Origin: Botryotinia globosa
Taxonomy: Eukaryota > Ascomycota > Leotiomycetes > Helotiales > Sclerotiniaceae
Length of the DNA stretch: 64,000 nucleotides
Direction of reading: 5' to 3'
Assembly (NCBI GenBank): GCA_014898425.1
Contig: RCSZ01000004.1
Coordinates: 1,426,001-1,490,000, forward strand
Part shown: positions 10,489-22,747 of the stretch, one piece after another
How the letters are laid out: each line of letters starts with the position of its first letter
How positions within the stretch are numbered: position 1 is the first letter of the stretch
Position numbers and translations under genes: made by a program
Notes under the pieces: model-generated
Seen by the model: only the letters and a program-made list of their open reading frames with translations
Database searches by the model: none
What the model was told of the DNA's origin: nothing

Positions 10489-13400
10489 TTTAGATTAACG
10501 AAGCTGTATTTCTTCGGCCAAATTAGTACGACGTTGCACTCTTGCGTATGCTGCGCTCTACTTCGCTATGTTACCCGTGCGAATTTGATTAAGAGGGGAT
10601 ACAGATACTGATATATACCAATTAAAACGTCGAGGAGAAAGGCAATACAACAATGTTTTCAGGGAGTAACGGCAGGCGGTAGAAGCAAAGGTAATATTCT
10701 TATTTTTGTGCTGTTTACTGATCATCTAGCTCGTTCTATCCAGGGCAGATAAAAGGTAAACATGCGCACAGACACACGACGTACTCGAGTATAATTTCTA
10801 GATGGACCCTTCGGCTGACTCGTTCCTCGAGAAGCCTTCTTCCCATGGGACTTATATCACACAGTGATCTGGCATCTAGCACAATCTACCCGCTTCTTTG
10901 GTTTCTCCGCAGACAAGCCTCAGAGTTGGCAGACACGAAACCCATGCATCAAAGCCAAGCCCTGTCATCCTGTCTCCGATCCGATCTCACCGGGGAAGAA
11001 TCTCTTCTCTTCCTGCAGATATTATATGTGAGATGTTTGATCCATGGAGAAAGTTACCTACACTCCGGATTGCATCCTGGGCGTGAAACCTATCTATATA
11101 AAGGGCGTGGAAAACGTCATGACGTAGAGGTGTACAACAGTATGCTGTCCCTTGAAGAATATCAATCATGCATATATGTATATGCTTCACGGTAATTACC
11201 TTGACACTCATAAGCGTAGGTAGGTGCGTATAATATCGGCACATCTTCTCACCAGCATGCCTATTTGTACGACGGAGAATCAGAAGCTTGGATAGAGATT
11301 CCGGAAGAATGGGATCTGTCTGCCTCGAGACATTGAGCTTTTCTTCCCCTTCTGTTTCTTTCCCCCATTAAAATAATAATAATATCGCAACTTGCCCACC
11401 CTGGGACCTACCCAAAGAGGACTAGGACTCTCATCCCGTCCCAAATTAATCTAGTCCATTAATCTCACACACTCCAAGAATAACCCAACATCAATCCAAC
11501 CCATCCCCTGCCATCTCAGACACACTCCCCCAAATCCCAGCATTCTAGAACTGCCGATCCAGAACCATCCCACCCATCCCCCCTTATCTAATTAATTGAA
11601 ACCAGTCCATTCTTCGGAACAATCTTCCTGATCGCACTACACAAAATGTTTGAGATTCCCACAGCCATGGATCTGGATGTCGGGTATAGACTCAAACTTT
11701 AACCAGAAAATCGGAATTGGTGCTCAAGGTAACGATTTGGGGGCTATGGTGTCAGGTTATACGAGGTTGTTTTCGTGATATTGGGGGTGAGATCGATATG
11801 AAGAAGGCAGAATAGACGGCTTGCGCAGAGAAATTTACGTGTTTGCAAGGCATGGAGGTACTCGCTCATATGCATAGGTATATACCCAAGTACTGATATA
11901 AAGGTTACCCGAAATACATAGCCTGAGTACCTACCCGATAGTTAGGATACATACCCGATATCCCATCCGCTACTCGTGAAAACCAATATCCTATAATTAA
12001 TTTCTTTTTCTTTTTCATACCTTTTTGATCTCTCTCGCTCACCCATATCATTTCATATTTTCCCTCATCCATCTTCTTTGATACCCCTCAGTTCATGTGA
12101 TACGTGCATATCGCATCCCGTCAAACAAGCTTTCTCACTCTCCATCAATAATCCGCCCACATGATACGGCGCTTCCTCAGAACGCCGGTGCGGCCCGTCG
12201 CTTCGTCGGATAATCCCTCGCGGTACCTATGTCCATCCCGTGTTATCTGATCGGGACCCTGTTTTTGCGGTGTCTTTGTGTTACGGCTTTGCGGGGTGTT
12301 TTGCTGGGATGAGGATTCTGTGGTGTCGGTAGATCATCGTTGTCAATGAACATTGTGAGATTTTTGATGAAGAAAGTTAAGACTTTTGACGGGAGATTTG
12401 ATGGGTGATGTAGATAGATGCTGACGATTTATTCGTATGCTATGAGATGAAAATATAAAGATAAAAGTATAGGGAAGAGATCAGATGAGATGCATCGTCT
12501 GTATTGTGAGTATAGTCAGTAACAAAAAGGACTTGGCACTTTCAACCTCTATATATCCATAAAACATCTTCACATTCTCATCGACCAATTTCTTGAATCC
12601 AAACCAAAATGAAAGCAGCTTTTCAATCTATCATGCTGATACTGTAGGACGATCCTCTCTCTGTTCACAATTAACTTTCCACCAAGGACCGTTTTCCACT
12701 CCCAATCTAGAACGCGCCTGGAATCCGGATCGCTAATAGATTTCTTTCCTCTTCATGAGCCAGTGCACTTAACACCGGCAATTCACTTATGAATAGATCT
12801 ACGAGAGTTGTCAAATCATAGCCTATATAAAGAATTTCCCTGGGATACCCACCATACGATACCATCGCTAGGCAAGTCAGTCTAAGTTGTCCATCTATCC
12901 GACCGCAAAATAAGAAGTTACTCGAAATATCCTAATCGCTCTTACTGACGATTATCGACTTAGTCCCAGACAAATCTGCTTATATGCGTGATATTCCATT
13001 GTTTCGTCTCTCGTTCTGTCTGTCCGTTGGTTGGATTGTAATGTATGAGCCAGACTGTTTTGAGCGACCACTCTTTCCCGACCGTTCATTCAGTCGTCTC
13101 GCTGATTGAAAATGCTCCTCGTTGTCAGCAGAGACAACTCTGAGCACCCAACGGATATATTGGGCAGAGAGGTATATATAATTATTCGTAACGCTAAAAA
13201 TCGAAGCACAATGAGAAGATTTATGAAATTGTCACTTTGATAGTCTGGAGTGCATACTGCGAGATACACACACTGGAGCGAGAAAGACAAGGAGAAGCAG
13301 AGGCCCGAGATAATTTTTGATGGAAAGTCAAAATTCATGACATTCAAGGGTTGATTTGCAATGCCCAGCAAGCAAAAACTACTCCGAGAACGGATTATTC

Positions 13401-14700
13401 CTTCCTGTATCGGTCTTTGAGAAAGAAAAGTAGAAATAAATCCCTTCTATTAAAGAGACATCAACATCGATTGACAGGTAGAAGAAAGAGCCTCTTACAT
13501 CAACAACCACGGGTACGATCTCAACCACCCAAGTATATGACATCCGGCCAATCTCAACCACCCAATATCTCATCAACGTATCGCGATCAAACAAAAGAAA
13601 GAAGAATACCCCTAATTGCCTTATGTCAAGATGATCATCTTGTCAAAAAAAAATATAATGACGTATATAATTACCTACCTCATTAGCACCACTCCAGCGA
13701 CAAGCCAATTGCCGTGGGACGAGTCACTCGGGAGTCTGTTCACCGGGGAAATGTGGCCCGGACCCAGAACCTCGGAGGGTCTGCTGATCCACCAGTCTAG
13801 ATTTTGTTATCCGATGTTTTTCGTAGCACTTCACTACCGGGCCAAAAAATTTAATTTTTTTTAACCTTAATACTTTATCGAGCTGTCGAAACTTTTCAGG
13901 GGTTCGCCTTGTTCTGATAAAAGACACTAGGAAAATATGTGCAAGAAGTAATCATGTGAACATGACGATTATCTGCAGCTTTGACCGTTCTGTGGGTTTC
14001 TCTCCACACTGTGAAGATATTTGTATGCAACGTTGATCTGAAGAAAATTGAGACTTGTCTCACGATAGCGCATCCCGTCAATCTAGGTGGAGAGATCTCT
14101 GGGGGTTGAAAAAGACAAGATGAGATGTGTACTTCACACGGCTTGAGATTCGGAGATCTAAATCTAGATTGGGTGTCAGGAGGATCGCGATATTCGAGAA
14201 AATGAGGTTGTGGACCATATAACGGCCTTCCTAAATTGGCGATCCTGTCAGTGTGCATGAAATTGAGTGGAATCAGGCATCGGGCAGCGGTCAAGAACCA
14301 CCACAAGGAAGGTGATAACCCTGGAATGAAGATTTTTCTCGGGTGATTTCGCAGAAAAACTTTCGTATTCTATGCAGTGAGCTATCTAATAAGGGTCGAT
14401 CGCAATCTCAATAAACCGCGCAATAACAAAGAATTCTTAGTATCACCCCTCAGTAGAACACCCTAGTCTAACATGACAGGAGCTGTACGCTCCCTCCAAT
14501 TTGATTGATTACTGAACAGTCCCAATATGATACTCGTCCAAAATATGGGTGCTGATTGATGAGTGTCCGATCATTCGGCGTATTGACCATGAGAGATCGA
14601 GTTTGTGGAGCTAAAGATCTGAAAAGATCTGCCACCAGATCGGGGAAGCCACGCTATTCTTTAGCCAGTTGCACTGGCTAACATGAGGAATATCGTTTGC
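10489..14700. other. Intergenic region without supported genes
   Basis: This is 4.2 kb with only short, unsupported frames. Promoter-like CT-rich stretches occur near 11340-11600 and 12000-12130. At 12609 a TATA-preceded ATG opens a 12-codon frame that ends at once. Frames of 111 codons (13351-13686, +) and 136 codons (13896-14306, -) lack splice continuity and recognisable motifs. Confidence 0.4.
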
Positions 14701-14739
14701 CATCCAGAAAAGGACCGTGAAAGAAATGGGTCGGCAGGA

Positions 14740-16080
14740 ATCGGTAAGGTGTTTCTCAGTAGCTCCTCCGAATGTGTTCAAAACGGGAACACATGGAGGC
14801 GAGCATTCTTACACCTTGGTACGCCATGCCATAGAATTTTCACGAATAACGCCCGCGATCGATACCCGACGCCTGTATATTTTCACGAAGCTCATGTAGA
14901 AAATAATTGCGAGGAGACAAAGACAGGTGGCTCCAAGCATAATGATCAGAACCGTGAACCCTTTTACTGTCGCCTTCATAAGGTGTGTGGTGATGAATCG
15001 CGACGTTGGCTTCCGAATTGATGCCTGTAGAAAAGGTTCAAGGCCGAATACGCCAAAATAATTGCTACACACGCGATAATAGATGGAAGAATGATTCGGA
15101 GTATGGTATCCTCTCCCACAGTATACATGAATCGAGGCTTGAACTATGGTTGAGTCTCGAAAATGCTATAGAAAAGGATATCAGACGATGTCTGTGATAC
15201 TACGGCATGACTGCAAGACCTCGCAGCTGCAGGAAGGATATATGACGATGCAAATGTGATAAATACCTAGCTGTGTGTTCGTCTTTTCGGTCCGTGAACT
15301 TTCTGAAGATTGAGAATGACTCGTTTGTATTGTTCAAAGTCTTACGATCTGAACGCGGAAGAGAAGTCAAACAGTTTTTGAGGTAAGGTAAGTGATACGT
15401 GGTAGATGGCTGTCTAGGGATGCCATAGAGAACGAGGGAAATAAATGATTAAATGGAAATCAGAAAATAAGAAATAATAAGAAAGAAGTCTTCAAAAACT
15501 TTGACACGATATTAATCGGAAATTTGATGGCCATGGTTATTCCATCGAGGGAAGAACTCACGATGGTGTTGAAAAGGTAATCACGACCTGCGACTGCGCC
15601 GACTGTTACCCCTCTAAGCATTTTGACCCCCAAACCCGTAACTGTGCTTATCCGAACCATTCCGTAGTCAGGGTATTCATTGAAGTAGAATGTGAAGAAC
15701 AAATGCCTAAAATATCTTGATCAATTGACGCTTCATTGAGTGAGTAATGTACAGTTCAGTCATTATGTTTGAAAATATTACATACGGATTTTTTGACCAT
15801 GATTCCAGGTGTCCACATCAATGGTGGATAGTGCGGGGTTCAATCCCAGTGAGTGGTTCAGCTGTCGACAATAGTTTGAGGGGCTCCAAAACCCTAGTTC
15901 AGCGGCAATATGTCGTGATACCCAGATCTCAAACCAGATCTATGCAGGTGAGAAAAAAAAGTTTCTACCATGCGAGATATCCTAGCGGTTTCTGCACTAA
16001 TAAAGTGGAAGAATCTTCATTGAACCCTTGTTCCAAATCAGCCAGCGCCTAGATGGATCCAGAAATCGGGTGAATCCCTT
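14740..16080 (-). pseudogene. Splice-signal-rich, protein-like region; possible decayed or unresolved multi-exon gene
   Basis: Several well-formed intron boundaries follow one another on the minus strand: a T8-CTCACCTGCATAG acceptor before 15939, GTATGT donor at 15785, TTTTAG acceptor before 15706, GTGAGT donor at 15561, CCCTAG acceptor before 15413, GTAAGA donor near 15345, and a CCTTTTCTACAG acceptor near 15022. Segments between them are open, for example 15939-15786 and 15706-15562. However, the frames do not join: the first segment ends after one extra base while the next needs two. Two different frames are open at 15020-14810, one hydrophobic with a membrane-like stretch (LIIMLGATCLCLLAIIFY) and one hydrophilic. 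I cannot name a family. It may be a frameshifted relic or a real gene whose exons I have misplaced. Confidence 0.28.
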
Positions 16081-17939
16081 TTCATTTCATTCCCCGAAGT
16101 AGATATGATTTCAACCCATTTTATCCACACATTTCCACCCTTGCTGCTAATCCTCTTCGATATTGTCGTGTGATGTAGGATATTTGGTGAGTACGGATTA
16201 TGAAGGTTCTGATGTCCTTTAGCCCCCAATCCCTACCTAACAACGAGTATGTCACGAAATAGAAAGGTTATAGATGTCGATGAACAACTATACATCCTTC
16301 GAAAGCTTCAAGAAAATTCTCGAAGTGTTAGTTTCCTTAGTATTCTCAATCCCCTCGCGAAGATTTATTTGAAACTGGAACCAATTGGTCATTTTTAATT
16401 GAGGTGATGTTGTGATAGCCCTTGCTAGCCCTTGCTAGCCCTTGATAGCTGAGGTTCCCACGAGACCTATAACAGGGTACCGAAATCGATCGTGTACCTT
16501 GAAAAAAAAAAGGCTTCAGAGGGGCGCCACTAACACGCCATAGTCGAAATGGCAACCGATTTGATAGAGGAGCTGACACTGCCTGACAGAAAGATTGTTG
16601 GGATGAGGGAAAACAGCCTTTTTCCCGTGTATCAATGAATGTTTCACTGAAAAAGAGTTTCCATTTCATTCAATTGATTATCCTAACATCAGATTATATG
16701 AATTGTACCGCAGCCCAATTGAACCTAGATTTGGTGTAAGTTGGTCAGGTCTGTAGCAGAGATAATAGATTGATACAAAAATCGGATTGAACGAGTCAAT
16801 TAGTTCAGTTGGGTACAAAGCGAATAGAATGAGTGTGACATAGATGGTCCATTGACTTCAGAGGAAAATGCTTACAAGGTAGATAGGTACTTTCAAGGAT
16901 TTAGACGGAAGAAATGTCTAAAAGAGAAGAAAGCTCCCTCTGACGTAACATTCAATCTTAGATTCGATCGAGTACTCCAAAGATGAACTTACTATCTTTA
17001 CTCCCATCTCTTTATTGGCTCCAAGTACATAATTTTTCTAGGGTCGTAATTTGTATCTTGTAATTCATTGCCATTAAACCCTCAATTGTCACTAACACGA
17101 GCCGAATGTGACAGTGGTGACGACTTGCCGGGTCCCGATGGCCCTGTAGTTTTCTCTTAGCGTGGCCGAGTGGTCCTTACCGAGATAAGCATGGCTTGCG
17201 ACTTACCACCGTGGGTCCTGGACCATTCCCTTGGGAATACCGCATAAAACCAAATCTTGCATTTCGTTGCATGAGATCTATACAACGTTCAAATCCTGGG
17301 TAGATCTAAGACGTCCACAATAATGTGTGTATCAGTGGAACCGGCTTCCCTTGCGTGGAATTCCCCGAACCACAGTCTGAGGAAAAAAGAATTAAAGTAA
17401 AAAAGGCCACACAGAGGAATTACCCGCAGAAAATCAAGTAATATTTCTCTCATCGATGCTGTCAGAGCTGATATTATCGAAAAATAGATTGGCTCTGACT
17501 GGTCGAAGAGCACAAGCGAATAGTTCTCTATTCGATTCAGGTGGCATGAACTCTTCTTGAGATACCTATCGGGATGGAAGATTCTATCCAATCCATGATA
17601 TGTTCATGAAGTATCTCAGCCTCATATATTTTCTTCTCCGAGTGTGAGCAATGGAGAAAGATAAAAGGAGTCCTTTCGTCCATGTTTTCGAAGTATTCTC
17701 ATCATCATCTCAATCAGTCTTCTCTTCACACTGTCTTCGTTTCGAAATTCACAACAAACTTCCAATTATCATCCAGTCAAACACCCACCCGCCACCGCTA
17801 CTTCGAGAACTCGTCGACAAGAAGTCGCATTTGCTCATCCAAAACTCATTGTCTTTTTAGCTTTCAGTTCCTGGCATCTGAGAACCTCTTTAATCAGCAC
17901 TCAAACCCAACACCTACCAATAACCACCTTACCTTCAAC
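16081..17939. other. Intergenic region upstream of the velvet gene
   Basis: No supported gene. A 10-bp motif (TAGCCCTTGC) is repeated near 16416-16445. The last 300 bp before 17940 are pyrimidine-rich on the plus strand, as expected for a leader. An open frame runs in phase through this leader from 17682 to the velvet ATG. It is S/H/T-rich and unlike velvet N-termini, so I treat it as untranslated. Confidence 0.45.
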
Positions 17940-18487
17940 ATGTTGTCTATTGCAGTCCAACCTCCCGCGAGAGTTCGTCCAGGATCAATCTTATACCCTC
18001 CTCTAATTGTTCAACTCAGTAGTGAGCATGATCTTTATGAACATCTTGCCGGTTACTGGACTTGTGTTTCACTCATCCATTACGCCACTGGCCAAGTCAT
18101 ATATGAACAAATGGATGGGAAAGCCGCGGACTCTGCGCATCCCATCGCTCAAACTAGATCTAGAGGTGTGCGCGATCAAGCGTACTTCTTCTTCCCAGAT
18201 CTTGCGATTCACGCTCCTGGTCGCTATCGCCTTAGAATTAGTTTGATGAGAATGGATTATTCTCCCGAGTCGGGCCCAGATGGTGCAGTCGTTTGCGATG
18301 AACAAGTCGATACCCGCTCGATTACTGTGGAAGAGTCCGGTCCAAACTATTCTCGACCGAGTAAGGATTCCTCTATCACTTATTAGAGGACACAATTGGC
18401 TAACAGATGTGTTTAGACTCTCAAGAACGTGCTTTCATTCGAATGCTACGAGATGACGGTCAAGATGTTCCAACTCCAGCTCATTGA
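17940..18487 (+). CDS. Short velvet-domain protein
   Basis: Exon 1 is 17940-18360. The 56-nt intron at 18361-18416 has GTAAGG, a GGCTAAC branch and a TTTAG acceptor. Exon 2 is 18417-18487. The product has 163 residues. Velvet-family landmarks are QPPARVRPG then YPPLIVQL (residues 7-27), a strand with CVSLIHYATGQ, AYFFFPDLAIHAPGRYRLRI in the centre, and the closing pair RPNSQERAFIRMLRDDGQ-DVPTP. Velvet proteins are NF-kB-like DNA-binding regulators of development, light response and secondary metabolism; VeA, VelB, VosA and VelC form dimers. This one is essentially the bare domain: the usual Cys-Gly and Asp-Arg-Arg segment between the ARxR and PPP motifs is shortened to a few residues, and there are no flanking disordered or PEST regions. 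It is not a clear match to any one of the four classes; a VelC-like or lineage-specific copy is my guess. A frame-open upstream extension to 17682 is considered leader. Confidence 0.8.
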
Positions 18488-19650
18488 GCGAGGTCGGCAA
18501 AGACGAAATGCTGGAGAGTCTCACAACATGAGGTGGTATAGAAGTGCGGGGTAATGGCGGGATTTTAAATATTCATAATTGATGGGTTTGGAATTTGGGT
18601 TCTGGTTCCGATTGTTATAACTTTTGGATTTCCTACTTGGTGTTATTATCTTCAATCCTTTTCAGAGGAGTATATACCATACTTATCTCTTGGTCTTTTG
18701 TTTGGGAATGGACAAGATTCGGTATGGTGTATTGAGAAAGGGGAGGTTACTTGCCTTTTGGATCAGATATGATTAACTGTTCGAATATGGATGGCGTTGA
18801 AAACGGAAGGGTTCATTATTATTGTTGTTGTTATTATTATTATTATTATTAACATCATGACTTCATCAATTGTTCTTGGAAAATAATAGGAATGAACTTT
18901 CATCTCCTTGGAATGAATCCATGATTTGAACTACTATCTTTGATCTTTTCAAATGGGACATTCTTCACTGAAGAAATTGAAGAAATGAACAAAATGAAAG
19001 TGTATGTATGAATTGACATAGAGAGCTCTTCAGTACTTGTATAGAATACAACGCTGGAGAAAGTGCGTGGGGGAGAGAAGGGTGAAGATGGTGATAGCCA
19101 AGCCTTCTTAAGGCGAGCTGAGACGAAACGAAAGCGGAAGGATGTTTTAATCAAATCTTGACCATTTTCCCTATCCAAACTGGAATCTTGAGGGAATCTG
19201 GTGTGACGGGACGGTAAGGTTACCACCTGTATCCATTACAATCGAAGTGGCTTGAGAGATAAAAGAGTAAGAGTGACGGGATGGATGCTTTTATGGCTTG
19301 AAATATTTTCCAGAATGAATTTAGAAGATTATTTTTGAAATTTCTGGCCTTAATTTCAAGGTATCAATAAAGGCGGTAAGGTAAATCAACCTGGAACCCT
19401 GTTGAGCGAGTCAGCAGAAAAAATCCTTTGAGGAGGGGGGGAGGGGAGGAGGGGAGGAGGGGAGGAGGGTGAGTAGGTTGGTCAGTCAACCAAACCAGTC
19501 CACCAGTCCACCAGTCCAGTAACTTTTTGAGTCACCAACGAGAATCCAATCGAGACTCGTACATCTTCATTCATCGTCGCACTCCAGCTTCACCATAATC
19601 TCAAAGATTAAACAGGAGAAGAAGATATTCTCGATACTGTCTCCAACCAC
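18488..19650. other. Intergenic region with ATT microsatellite and ArgRS promoter
   Basis: It holds the velvet 3' untranslated region, a (TTA/TTG)n microsatellite at about 18818-18850, and the promoter of the arginyl-tRNA synthetase gene. A 9-bp motif CCACCAGTC is repeated near 19497-19520. No additional gene is seen. Confidence 0.6.
19431..19469 (+). repeat. G-rich tract with G-quadruplex potential upstream of ArgRS
   Basis: Five runs of three to seven G separated by A or GA (a GAGGGGAG-type 8- to 9-bp repeat) lie about 180 bp upstream of the first ATG of the arginyl-tRNA synthetase gene, on the coding strand. It satisfies the G3+N1-7 pattern for a quadruplex. Confidence 0.75.
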
Positions 19651-21838
19651 ATGAGCTTCACCTTTTCTATCCTTCCCAAGAATTCACACCATTGTCTGAA
19701 GAAATTCATCTCCACTTCAGTCCAAAATCCCCCTCGATTTAAACCCCACAGCTTCAATTCTTTTCGCACATTTTCAACCACAATTCACAAGATGGCGACG
19801 ACAACTTCATCCTCAGACTTCATTTCGGAGAAACTTAAGTCTTTGAGTGTCTCAGACTTACCCAAATTCCCTAATTGTCACCCCGACGTCAACATCAACG
19901 ATATCTACAGAGCTCACATTACTTCTCACTTAGCTGAGATTACTGGTGTAGATTCCGCCATTATTTACCCTGCGTTAGCATGGACAAATACTTTGGACAA
20001 AGGCGACTTGGTGTTGCCTGTGCCAGCTTTGCGAGTCAAGGGCAAAAAGCCCAACGAGCTCGCGGAAGAATGGGCCGCAAAGGTATACTCGTCGCAATCA
20101 TATCATATCATGAGAATGACTAACAATTTGGGTTGAATAGTTTCCTGAATCGCCTCTCGTTCATAAGCCTACCACCAATGGTGTCTATCTCCAATTCTTC
20201 TTCAAAGCCGACAGACTGAACGAACTTCTTATTCCTACCATCATCCAAGAAAAGACAAACTTTGGTCAAAACAAATATCTCGGTCTCGTCGATCCTAAAG
20301 ATCCATCAAAGGGACAAAAGAAAATAGTTATTGAATTCTCATCTCCAAATATCGCAAAACCTTTCCATGCTGGTCATCTTCGAAGTACAATTATTGGAGG
20401 TTTCTTGTCGAATCTTTACACATCGGTTGGATGGGACGTGACTCGTGTCAACTATCTTGGAGATTGGGGCAAACAATATGGATTATTGGCTTTGGGATTT
20501 GACAGATACGGAGATGAAGAGGCTTTAAAGGCAGATCCTATCAACCATCTCTTCCAAATTTACGTCAAAATCAATACAGATGTGAAGGCTGAGGGTGATA
20601 AGATGGCAGCATTAGAGGCAGAAGGAAAGGCGGATGAGGCATTGCATATCAAGAATGAAGGTTTGGATGAACAAGCTCGTCGATACTTCAAAGCAATGAC
20701 GGAGAACGATGAGAAAGCAATTGCGCAATGGGCCAGATTCCGTGAGCTCAGTATCAAGAGATACAGGGAGACTTATGCACGATTGAACATTCATTTTGAT
20801 GATTATTCCGGAGAATCTCAAGTCAAGGCAGAAGTTATGGAGGAGACGGGAAAGAAAATGGAGGCAATGAAAATCGCCGAAGAGTCGCAAGGTGCTATGA
20901 TTGTCGATTTCACCAAGCACGTGGCTGGAAAGGTTGGCAAAGGTCTTGGAAAAGCAATCGTTAAGAGAAGGGATGGCACAGCACTTTATCTTACTAGAGA
21001 TATCAGTGAATTGTTACAACGAAAAGAAAAGTATGACTTTGATCAAATGATCTACGTTATCGCAGCTGATCAAGAGTTACATTTGCAACAATTGTTCAAG
21101 ATCATTGAACTTTTGGGCTACAAGGAACTCCGAGATAAGTGTCAACACATCAACTTTGGATTGGTTCATGGCATGAGTACTCGTCGTGGTACTGTCAAAT
21201 TCTTGGATGATATCTTGAGAGATGTTGCCGAAAAGATGCATGAGGTTATGCAGAAGAACGAGGCCAAATATGAGCAGATTGCCGATCCAGTAGCTACGTC
21301 TGATATCCTTGGTATTAGCTCCGTCATGGTACAGGACATGAGTGGTAAACGGTAAGTAAATCGATTATTTTTACTTACACTTTTCTTAATCTAGAGTTCC
21401 AAACTAATTCTTCTTAGTGTCAACGGATATACATTCAATATGGAAACTATGACATCTTTCGAGGGAGACACAGGTCCATACCTTCAATATGCCCATGCCC
21501 GTCTTTGTTCCATCACTCGTAAAGCAGCTCTTACGCCCGAAGAAATTGCCTCTGCAGACCTTTCACTCCTTACTGAAGTCCACGCTCAAAACCTCATCAG
21601 AACACTCTCCCAATACCCAGATGTTGTTCAGAACGCTGTCAAGACTCTAGAACCAACAACTATTCTTACATATCTCTTCAAGATGACCCACGTCCTGAGT
21701 AGTAGTTATGATCATCTTAGAATTATGGGTAGCGAGAGAGAAGTCATGAAGGCTAGAATGGCTCTTTATGATGCGGCTAGAGTGGTACTTTACAATGGTA
21801 TGCGCATTTTGGGGTTGAGTCCTGTGGAGAGAATGTAG
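19651..21838 (+). CDS. Arginyl-tRNA synthetase (class Ia), possibly dual-targeted
   Basis: Exons 19651-20082, 20141-21351 and 21418-21838 give 687 residues. The introns are 58 nt (GTATAC, TGACTAAC branch, AATAG) and 66 nt (GTAAGT, TTCTTAG). The enzyme charges tRNA-Arg with arginine. An ArgRS N-terminal domain is followed by the class I HIGH signature as HAGH within SPNIAKPFHAGHLRST, then YLGDWGKQ, YLTRD and HGMSTRRGT, the position of the KMSKS loop, which is relaxed as in eukaryotic ArgRS. The C-terminal part (DTGPYLQYAHARL to GLSPVERM) is the DALR anticodon-binding domain. Residues 1-47 contain no Asp or Glu and are rich in S, F, K, R and H, ending before MATTTSSS. The second in-frame ATG at 19792 has a better context (AAGATGGCG). 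This suggests a mitochondrial form from the first ATG and a cytosolic form from the second. Dual targeting is inferred. Confidence 0.95.
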
Positions 21839-22747
21839 GTGGCGATTGAGGCATTTGCAAAGAAGCATGACGGAAAAAGAAGAATCAAGGAGCCACGAGC
21901 TTGGATGAGTGTCTTATGAGTTGAAAAGGGAAAATTTTAACAAGAGAGATGAATGATGATTTCCAGACCAAGTTCTATTGAACCAGTAAGAATTTTGCGT
22001 GGTTAAAGTTTGAGGAAGCAAAATTTAGAGATTTTCATTGTCCAATGTAGTGACAACTGGGACAGTAGATAAATCAATATCGTGGTAGAAGCAAATTCGA
22101 TCGGTCCATTTGTATATCGCCTCTTCCAACACGGAATGCAATATGATTGATGGACATCGACAAGAATTCGAATGGTGACCAAGCCCAGCCTAGCCTAACC
22201 CAATTATCATTTTCCTCTCTCCCCTCCATGGCAATTTATTTCCATTTCCTCGCTTGACAAAGAATATACATACGAACACATAGCATTGTCGGCTATGCCC
22301 CTTGGAAACTTCAGAGAAACTACAACCCCCACCATATTGCCCCCCACGGCGCGGGGTAAAGGCGGGGTTAAAATATCTAACTTGGAGATGGTCTTACTTC
22401 CGTCGCAACAGCTTCCGTCTGGGAATATCCTACATACATGTGGCGTACTTACCGACCTCTAGAGCTCATTCGCAGAGTTGTACAAGTTGTGTGGATTTGC
22501 AGCCGGCATATATACAGAATCAATCATATAAAGAGCGATTATTAACCCCCATTGTTCTTTCGGCTTCGGGGTCAATTCTTCCATCTATCAGAGTCTCGGT
22601 TTGCAATTGACGACTTCTTTGATTCTTGATGCTAATAAGGGTTCCTACTTATAAGTTTTAAAGCTGTGGATTCTGTGCACAGAAAGAATTTAAATTCTTC
22701 TTTTTCTTTTTGGAATTGGTTTCAACAGAGTAAACATCACCACCATC
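21839..22747. other. Intergenic region
   Basis: It holds the 3' untranslated region of ArgRS and the promoter of the SDR gene. A 102-codon frame at 22302-22610 has no motif or splice support. The stretch just before 22748 is T-rich, then ACATCACCACCATC, in line with a leader. Confidence 0.6.

Noticed and set aside
12609..12647. TATA-preceded ATG with a 12-codon frame (MKAAFQSIMLIL)
   Set aside because: Signal-peptide-like but stops at once, and no downstream exon restores a frame.
13351..14306. 111- and 136-codon frames on opposite strands
   Set aside because: No splice continuity, no motif, low-quality start context.
17145..17310. tRNA-like A box (TGGCCGAGTGG) and B box (GTTCAAATCC)
   Set aside because: No D-stem or T-stem pairing and only five acceptor pairs; spacing cannot be explained by a standard intron. 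At best a tRNA relic.
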